From Acidobacteriota bacterium (GTDB lineage Bacteria > Acidobacteriota > Terriglobia > 20CM-2-55-15), in NCBI GenBank assembly GCA_003222755.1, contig QHXA01000230.1, forward strand, positions 4,095-10,567: a stretch of 6,473 nt of DNA, given 5' to 3'. The position numbers were made by a program, and so were the translations under genes. Below the pieces are notes generated by a model. The model did not search any database. It was given only the letters and a program-made list of their open reading frames with translations, and was not told the origin of the DNA. Each line of letters starts with the position of its first letter. Positions within the stretch are counted from its first letter, which is position 1. Shown here piece after piece: positions 1 through 5,156 of this stretch.

Positions 1-3000
1 GCCAGCGCAGTCAACGCTTTCTCGCCCCCGGACAACAACAAGACGTTTTGAAGCTTCTTCCCCGGCGGCTGCGCAACGATCTCGATGCCGGCCTCCGTCT
101 CTTCTGCGCCTTCGAGCAATCGCAACTCGCCGTGACCGCCGCCAAAGAGACTCACGAACGCTTCTTTGAATCCGGCGCCGATGGCTTCAAAGGCTTCTTT
201 GAATTGCCGGCGGCAAACGGAATCGATTTCTTCGATGGCTTGAGTTGTATCGCGAATGGAATCGAGCAGATCCTGCCGCTGTGTCGATAGGAAGACGAAG
301 CGCTCTTCGGCCTCCTGATGCTCTTCGACGGCCATCATATTAACGGCTCCCATTGATTCCATCTTGTCGCGGAGCTCTCGATACTCCTGCTCGCGCGGTT
401 CGAGTTCGGTCGGGGGTAGAACAGTCTCAATGGTTTCGTTCAACTCATGTATGCAGGATTCTGCAAGATGCTTCAGATCGGACTCGACTTGCGTCTTCTC
501 AATTTCGAGTGCGTTGTGCCGATCCTTCCATGAATCGAGCAGGGCCCGCGTCTCATCCCACTTTGCTTCCGCCTGGTGCAATTCACGCCGAAGTTCCTCG
601 AGGACATTGTTGTTTTCAACGATAGCGGAGTCCAGGGCGTCGCGTTCCTGGACAAGACCGCGCCGCGTGATTTCCAATGATCCGATGGTCACACGTGTTT
701 GTTCTTGCTGCTCGGCGGCTTGCTGAATCTGCATCTCCGCCTGGTTTGCGCGCCGCTCGAGATCCGCGGCTTGCTGCCCGAGAGTGTCAAGCTCGCGCGC
801 GACTGTCGATCGGCGCTCTTGAAGGACGGCGAGCTGAGACTGCAACCCAGCAAGATCCCGTCGCAAATCGTCGTTGGCAATACGCAGTTCTTCGCTACGC
901 CGGCTGCGTGATTGAATTTCGTCCTCAATGCCGGCCTTTCGCGTAGCGACCTCCGTGAGAGTGACCTCCGTCTCGATCAGCGCTTTTTCTACTTCCGACC
1001 GTTCATCGACCAGCCGCGCTATTTCCGATGTGGCCAGTCGCAGCCGTTGGTGCGCGCGGTCGAAATCTGCCGTCATCGAGCGGACGCGATGGTCGGTGTT
1101 CAGCATTGCCTTCTCTGCTTCTTGAACGTCGAACGAAAGGCGAGCTTTCAGTGCCTCGCCTTCCCGAACCACGTCCTCAACCCGCACAACGTCTTGTTGA
1201 AGCGCAGCAGTGTGCCGAATGGCGCGATTCATCTTTGCATCGAGCTCGCGAATCTCGCGTTTGAGAGCTAGCGGGCCATGATCCTCGTGTTCGCCCCAAC
1301 TAACGACGTGCCCACGCACCATTTCGCCCGTGCGGGCAACGAACTCCGCATGCGGATGCCGCTCGGCAAGCTCCCATGCACGTTCGGCCGTATCGACGAT
1401 GTACGCATCGCGAATGTAGTCGTTGAAGTGCCGCACTCGATCATCAAATCGAACGACGCTGGCAATGGGCAATGCGCCTTCGATTTGGATTGGCGGCTCC
1501 GGACTCGTGCCGCCATTCAATATCAGGCAGTCCAGCCGGCCTTTACTCACCCTCTTCACAATTTCAATCGCCCGCTCCGCCTGCCCGCGGTCTTCGATGA
1601 CCACGTACTGAAGTTTCCATCTTAGGAAGTCTTCAACAACGGCTTCATATTCGGGCTCGACTTCAACGAAGTCCGCCAGGATGCCCAGCGGCGCCCAATC
1701 CAGCCCCCGAACGGCATTAAAAAATTGCTGGACGGATTCTGTGCTGTACGCGCGTTGAACCGCAAGCTCACCGATGGTCTGGAGCCGGTGGCGGATACTG
1801 TCTTCATAGCTCTTCGCTTCGGCAGCTGCCTTGACCGCATTGGCGTGATCGAGCTTATTTTTGGCGCAGGCCTCTTCCGCTTCGACCAGTTGGTGCTTCA
1901 GCAACCCAAATCCTGCTTGCTGGCCGGCATACTCATCACGGCCCCCCCTCAGTTGCTGTTCGAGGCCCGCCGCGTGATCGCGCGCTTCCGCTTCCTCTCG
2001 CTGTAGCCTCTCAATCTGCGCAGAGATTCTGGCCACGGTCTCTTTGCGACTTAAAACCTCGTTGCGAAGCTTCGCCTCTCGCCCAACAGTTTCGAATTGA
2101 TCGTGGCGGAGCAGTTCGATAGCGCGCTCTTCCGCGTTACGCCGCTCCGCACAATCGGCGACGGCAACGCTGGCGCGAGCGACCTGTTCTTCCGCAAGTA
2201 GCTTTTCCTGATCGATGCGGGATAACTGGTCGGCTCTGGCTTTGGTATCCGTCATGGTTCGCTCGAGATCCGCGAGGGCGCGAGCCCTGTCGTCAGCAAG
2301 CGACATTTTTCGTTCTTCGAGCGCGTTGATCTGGTCCTGCAGCCGTTCAATGCGCTGGATGGTTTTCTGGTGTTCGAGTTCGATATCCGAGCGGCGCTCG
2401 CGCATCTCTTCGAGAATGCGCTCTCCGGCAGCGACATCCCCTCGGCGTTGATGAACGAGCGCGTTCAGCCGCTCGATTTCCTGCTCGAGATGTTTGCCTT
2501 CACTGCCCATCAAGGCCAGCGAGATCTCGACTTTCTCTTGCTGATCAACCAGCATCTCGGCGCGCGTGGAAAAAACAGCCGACAGAATTTCGCGCATGCG
2601 GTTCCGCAGCTCGATGTAGCGCCGGGCCTTCGCGGCCTGGCGCTTCAGCGAATTCCGGTGACGGTCGACTTCCGCAAGAATGTCGTTCAGGCGCGACAGA
2701 TTCACTCTGGCGGCTTCCAGACGGGACTCGGCAAGTTTTCGCTTTGCCTTGAACTTGGTAATGCCCGCAGCCTCTTCGATCAACGCGCGGCGATCCGTTG
2801 GCTTGGAACTGAGCAGCTGACCCACGCGGCCCTGCTCAATGATGGCGTAGCTGTTGGGTCCGAGGCCCGTTCCCAAAAAAATCTCTTGAATGTCGCGTAG
2901 GCGGCACGGCCGGCCATCGATCAGGTACAGGCTCTCGCCCGACCGGTAGAGCCGGCGCTGGACAACGATGTCACGCGGCCCTGCCGGCGGATGCGCGCCG

Positions 3001-3308
3001 TTGCCATTTCCGTTTCCGTTGCCGTTTCCGTTGCCATTCATCAGGTCCGTCAAGGTGATCGTGACTTCAGCCATGCCCATCGGAGCCCGGTTGCGGGTGC
3101 CGTTAAAGATGACGTCTTCCATCTTTTCGCCGCGAAGCGATTTCGCGCTCTGCTCGCCCAGCACCCAGGCAATGGCATCGGACACGTTGCTTTTGCCGCA
3201 GCCGTTGGGACCCACGATGGCAGTCACACCGGCATCATGAATGGTGATTTCTCCACGGTCGGAAAACGACTTAAATCCAACAATTTCGATGCGTCGTAAT
3301 TTCAGCAT
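1..3308 (-). CDS. smc: Chromosome segregation/condensation ATPase Smc (3' end beyond window)
   Basis: Smc is a nucleoid-associated ABC-type ATPase. It dimerises, binds ScpA/ScpB and compacts and separates sister chromosomes. The frame is open for 1102 codons with no stop. Visible parts: N-terminal head starting MLKLRRIEIVGFKSF; Walker A GPNGCGKS at residues 33-40; Q-loop region IIEQGRVGQLL at about 156-166, followed by DRRALIEEAAGITKFK; long charged coiled coil to about 515; hinge about 515-680 (GILADFVEVEPEYE, then GPLALKREIRELD); second coiled coil; C-terminal head with GAVNMMAVEEH near 986, LFGGGHGELRLL, and signature LSGGEK at 1092-1097. Walker B and the D-loop lie past the left edge. Roughly 80-100 residues are missing, judging by the usual length near 1190. 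The ATG at 3308 matches the family N-terminus and has AGGA (3314-3317) five bases upstream. Oddities: an Asn-Gly repeat in the head and a Trp in the hinge glycine motif. The gene is divergent from the Rrf2-type gene. Confidence 0.97.
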   Translation of the reverse strand, partial: MLKLRRIEIVGFKSFSDRGEITIHDAGVTAIVGPNGCGKSNVSDAIAWVLGEQSAKSLRGEKMEDVIFNGTRNRAPMGMAEVTITLTDLMNGNGNGNGNGNGNGAHPPAGPRDIVVQRRLYRSGESLYLIDGRPCRLRDIQEIFLGTGLGPNSYAIIEQGRVGQLLSSKPTDRRALIEEAAGITKFKAKRKLAESRLEAARVNLSRLNDILAEVDRHRNSLKRQAAKARRYIELRNRMREILSAVFSTRAEMLVDQQEKVEISLALMGSEGKHLEQEIERLNALVHQRRGDVAAGERILEEMRERRSDIELEHQKTIQRIERLQDQINALEERKMSLADDRARALADLERTMTDTKARADQLSRIDQEKLLAEEQVARASVAVADCAERRNAEERAIELLRHDQFETVGREAKLRNEVLSRKETVARISAQIERLQREEAEARDHAAGLEQQLRGGRDEYAGQQAGFGLLKHQLVEAEEACAKNKLDHANAVKAAAEAKSYEDSIRHRLQTIGELAVQRAYSTESVQQFFNAVRGLDWAPLGILADFVEVEPEYEAVVEDFLRWKLQYVVIEDRGQAERAIEIVKRVSKGRLDCLILNGGTSPEPPIQIEGALPIASVVRFDDRVRHFNDYIRDAYIVDTAERAWELAERHPHAEFVARTGEMVRGHVVSWGEHEDHGPLALKREIRELDAKMNRAIRHTAALQQDVVRVEDVVREGEALKARLSFDVQEAEKAMLNTDHRVRSMTADFDRAHQRLRLATSEIARLVDERSEVEKALIETEVTLTEVATRKAGIEDEIQSRSRRSEELRIANDDLRRDLAGLQSQLAVLQERRSTVARELDTLGQQAADLERRANQAEMQIQQAAEQQEQTRVTIGSLEITRRGLVQERDALDSAIVENNNVLEELRRELHQAEAKWDETRALLDSWKDRHNALEIEKTQVESDLKHLAESCIHELNETIETVLPPTELEPREQEYRELRDKMESMGAVNMMAVEEHQEAEERFVFLSTQRQDLLDSIRDTTQAIEEIDSVCRRQFKEAFEAIGAGFKEAFVSLFGGGHGELRLLEGAEETEAGIEIVAQPPGKKLQNVLLLSGGEKALTAL
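2997..3038 (-). repeat. Hexanucleotide tandem repeat encoding seven Asn-Gly units inside smc
   Basis: Residues 91-104 of Smc read Asn-Gly seven times. At DNA level the unit is AAY GGM. A 12-base block (GGCAACGGAAAC on the coding strand) occurs twice perfectly in tandem at 3012-3035, with variant units on either side. The repeat lies between the strand ending VTITLTDLM and the conserved VVQRRLYRSGES, a position where Smc heads carry a variable surface loop. It probably extends a flexible linker without touching the ATP site. Repeats of this kind can change length by replication slippage, and six-base steps would keep the frame. Confidence 0.9.
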
Positions 3309-3333
3309 GGCGGTCCTAGCTTCGGCCGTACGA

Positions 3334-3363
3334 GTGACAGATTGGGTCCATATAAGGTATTGT
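3334..3363 (+). promoter_or_regulatory. Possible sigma-70-like promoter for the Rrf2-family gene
   Basis: The 68-base gap between the divergent starts at 3308 and 3377 must hold control signals for both genes. On the plus strand GTGACA (3334-3339) resembles a -35 box (five of six bases). TATTGT (3358-3363), 18 bases further on, matches a -10 box at four of six. Transcription would then begin only a few bases before the ATG, giving a very short leader, in line with the poor ribosome binding site (TAAGAAA). The AT-rich near-palindrome CCATATAAGG (3349-3358) lies between the boxes and touches the -10, so it could be an operator. No convincing smc promoter was found on the other strand. The match is weak and could be chance. 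Confidence 0.25.
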
Positions 3364-3376
3364 CGCTAAGAAACGT

Positions 3377-3826
3377 ATGAAGATTTCTGCAAGAGATGAG
3401 TATGCCTGTTCGGCTGTCCTGGAGCTGGCGCTGAATTACGACACCGAATCGCCGGTGCGGGTCCAGGATATCGCCCAGCGGCAGCGCATCCCGATGAAGT
3501 TCCTCTTTCAAATTATGCAGATTCTCAAGCGCGTCGACATTGTCCGAAGCCGGCGCGGAACGGAAGGCGGGTACACATTGACTCGCCCGCCAAGCCAGAT
3601 CACCGTTGGCGACGTCATTCGGTCTATCAGCGGCCCCTTTGTCCAGCTCTCCTGCCTGGATTCCGGCAATCTTGCAGACGATTGCGGAAAACAGAACCCG
3701 TGTCAATTCAAACCCATCTGGGCGGAAGTCGACCGGGCAATCGGCAATGTCCTGAACAGTGTCACGTTCGAAGAACTGGTCCGCCGCGAGCGCACCAGCC
3801 AACGGCAATTGATGTATCACATCTAA
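3377..3826 (+). CDS. Rrf2-family winged-helix transcriptional regulator, possible Fe-S sensor
   Basis: A 149-residue protein of normal length for the Rrf2 family (IscR, NsrR, RsrR, CymR relatives), which are dimeric cytoplasmic DNA-binding regulators that often sense iron-sulfur status, nitric oxide or redox state. The N-terminus MKISARDEYAC matches the family opening. The helix-turn-helix lies at about residues 27-52 (VRVQDIAQRQRIPMKFLFQI). The wing is the hallmark RRGTEGGYTLTRP at 59-71, followed by ITVGDVIRSISGP at 75-87. Three cysteines, C93, C103 and C109, sit where Fe-S-binding members carry their ligands, with spacing x9 and x5; IscR has x5 and x5. E8 or D7 could give a fourth ligand, as acidic residues near position 8 do in some relatives. 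Cluster type, signal and targets cannot be read from sequence, so no gene symbol is given. The ATG has a weak upstream purine run. The gene is divergent from smc and 139 bases upstream of dinB on the same strand. Confidence 0.93.
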   Translation: MKISARDEYACSAVLELALNYDTESPVRVQDIAQRQRIPMKFLFQIMQILKRVDIVRSRRGTEGGYTLTRPPSQITVGDVIRSISGPFVQLSCLDSGNLADDCGKQNPCQFKPIWAEVDRAIGNVLNSVTFEELVRRERTSQRQLMYHI

Positions 3827-3863
3827 TTAGCGTCGGGCCCACCGGCCAGCCGTTTGTGGTACA

Positions 3864-3883
3864 CCGCCTTCGGCGGCCTTCTT
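3864..3883 (+). terminator. Weak intrinsic-terminator-like hairpin after the Rrf2-family gene
   Basis: CCGCC (3864-3868) and GGCGG (3872-3876) form a five-base-pair GC stem with a TTC loop, followed by the pyrimidine-rich CCTTCTT. It lies about 38 bases after the stop at 3826. The T-run is interrupted and the stem short, so termination may be partial or absent. An outer pair, ACCGGCC (3841-3847) with GGCCGGT (3895-3901), could enclose it in a larger fold. If it does not terminate, the regulator and dinB may share a transcript. Confidence 0.3.
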
Positions 3884-3916
3884 GATGCGGCAATGGCCGG
3901 TCCCCCCACGCCAGTA

Positions 3917-3981
3917 GCCCGTCAATTCTCATTGATCAATTCTCAAATGGGATGAGAATTGATCAATGAGAATTGGCGGGC
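3917..3981. repeat. Long near-perfect palindrome covering the dinB start codon
   Basis: The left arm at 3917-3945 and right arm at 3953-3981 are reverse complements over 29 bases with one mismatch (T3922 against G3976, a wobble pair in RNA). The inner 23 bases match perfectly and the loop is AATGGGA (3946-3952). Each arm has two copies of one 9-mer: CAATTCTCA at 3923-3931 and 3937-3945, and its complement TGAGAATTG at 3953-3961 and 3967-3975. A self-complementary TTGATCAA (3932-3939 and 3959-3966) overlaps the joints. The dinB ATG (3966-3968) and codons 2-5, with part of 6, lie inside the right arm. No T-tract follows on either strand, so it does not look like a terminator. Possible roles are a multi-site operator, a translation-blocking hairpin, or a palindromic insertion. 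The structure is certain; the role is not. Confidence 0.95.
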
Positions 3982-5144
3982 GCTCCATTCTTCACGTTGA
4001 CATGGATGCCTTTTACGCATCCATCGAACAGCTCGACAACCCCGAATACAAAGGAAAGCCGGTAATCGTCGGTGCTGATCCAAAGGGCGGAAAGGGCCGA
4101 GGTGTCGTTGCCGCATGTTCGTACGAAGCCCGCAAATTCGGTGTGCATTCCGCGCTTCCGATCAGTCGCGCGTGGAAGTTGTGCCCGCAGGGTGTGTACG
4201 TTCGTCCGCGGATGAAGCGGTATGCGGACGTATCGGCGCAAATCATGGAGGTGTTTCGCCGGTATACCGAGCTTGTGGAGCCGCTGAGTATCGATGAAGC
4301 GTTCCTCGACATCACTGGTTCGATTGCGCTGTTTGGTGTACCGGAACAGATCGCGCTATCCATCAAACAAGAAATTCGAGAGCGCACCGGCCTGACAGCC
4401 TCCGTGGGGCTCGCGGCCAATAAGTTCGTGGCGAAGATTGCCTCCGATATCAAGAAACCGGATGGCTTCATGGTTGTCCAGGAGAAGGATGTCGGGGCAT
4501 TCCTTCGGGACCTGCCGATCTCCCGGTTGTGGGGAGTCGGACCTAAGACCGAACACCGGCTGCACGAATTAGGATTCCGCACGATTGGCGAACTTGCAGG
4601 CGCAGAGCGAGAATGGCTGGTGCGATCGATCGGAAGTTTGGGGGAGCACCTGTATCAGCTGTCTCGAGGTCACGATGAGCGGGCAGTCGTGCCGAACTGG
4701 GAGCCGAAATCTATCAGCAGTGAGACCACCTTTGATGAAGATACCGATAATCGTGAACTGCTGCTGCGCACGATTTTGGAATTAGCAGATCACGTCGCGG
4801 AGCGGCTTCGAAATGACAACTATCGCGCCGGCAAGGTGACGTTGAAGCTCCGGTATTCGAGTTTCTCGACGCATACCAAACAACATTCGCTCGATCGGCA
4901 GATTCAGACCGGCGAAGAGATTGCTGCTGTCGCTCGATCGCTGTTTGCACAATTTCCCCTAAAGCAGAAAATTCGCCTGATCGGCGTCGCGGCCGGGGAT
5001 TTGCATCATGAAGGCCACGATCCACGACAGCTGCCGCTCTTCGAGACAAGCAGCGATACAAAGGAAAAACTCAGCCATACCGTCGACGAGATCAAAGAGA
5101 AGTTCGGCGCGGACGCTCTGCGGCGCGGCTCACAATTGCTATAA
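3966..5144 (+). CDS. dinB: DNA polymerase IV (Y-family translesion polymerase DinB)
   Basis: A 392-residue, full-length Y-family polymerase that copies past DNA lesions with low fidelity and without proofreading. Palm and finger motifs: HVDMDAFYASIE at residues 10-21, with metal ligand D12 and likely steric-gate Y17; YVRPRMKRY at 78-86; SIDEAFLDI at 108-116, holding catalytic D110 and E111; SVGLAANKFVAKIASDIKKP at about 146-165. The helix-hairpin-helix (LWGVGPKTEHRLHELG) is at 188-203. The little-finger domain, about 250-345, begins near SISSETTF. QLPLF at 355-359 fits the beta-clamp-binding consensus QLxLF, followed by about 33 residues. The ATG at 3966 is forced: TGA at 3960-3962 lies in frame just upstream and the next Met is inside the catalytic motif. 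Relative to E. coli DinB the N-terminus is four residues longer, and those extra codons lie in the palindrome. The nearest Shine-Dalgarno candidate, GAGA at 3954-3957, is also in the stem. The stop is 12 bases from the convergent neighbour. No classical LexA box (CTGT-N8-ACAG or GAAC-N4-GTTC type) was seen upstream. Confidence 0.96.
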   Translation: MRIGGRSILHVDMDAFYASIEQLDNPEYKGKPVIVGADPKGGKGRGVVAACSYEARKFGVHSALPISRAWKLCPQGVYVRPRMKRYADVSAQIMEVFRRYTELVEPLSIDEAFLDITGSIALFGVPEQIALSIKQEIRERTGLTASVGLAANKFVAKIASDIKKPDGFMVVQEKDVGAFLRDLPISRLWGVGPKTEHRLHELGFRTIGELAGAEREWLVRSIGSLGEHLYQLSRGHDERAVVPNWEPKSISSETTFDEDTDNRELLLRTILELADHVAERLRNDNYRAGKVTLKLRYSSFSTHTKQHSLDRQIQTGEEIAAVARSLFAQFPLKQKIRLIGVAAGDLHHEGHDPRQLPLFETSSDTKEKLSHTVDEIKEKFGADALRRGSQLL

Positions 5145-5156
5145 GCGAGCAACTCC

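Noticed and set aside
2870..2885. Possible frameshift at the A-run in smc near 2874-2881
   Set aside because: The reading stays in frame across it (QEIFLGTGLGPNSYAIIEQG), exactly as expected for Smc, so it is neither an error nor a programmed shift.
2370..2900. 176-codon open frame on the plus strand inside smc
   Set aside because: It is fully antisense to conserved Smc head and coiled-coil sequence, and its translation resembles no family I know.
3349..3358. CCATATAAGG matches the eukaryotic CArG box pattern
   Set aside because: SRF/MADS binding has no relevance in this bacterial context; kept only as a near-palindrome.
3302..3820. 172-codon open frame on the minus strand opposite the Rrf2-family gene
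   Set aside because: It is antisense to a clear Rrf2-family protein, shows no recognisable domain and overlaps the smc start; typical of antisense frames in GC-rich DNA.
3917..3981. The long palindrome as a rho-independent terminator of the Rrf2-type gene
   Set aside because: There is no T-tract after the stem on either strand, the stem is AT-rich, and it overlaps the next coding sequence.
4013..4582. 189-codon minus-strand frame opposite dinB
   Set aside because: It is antisense to catalytic DinB motifs, Cys- and Ser-rich, and unrecognised.
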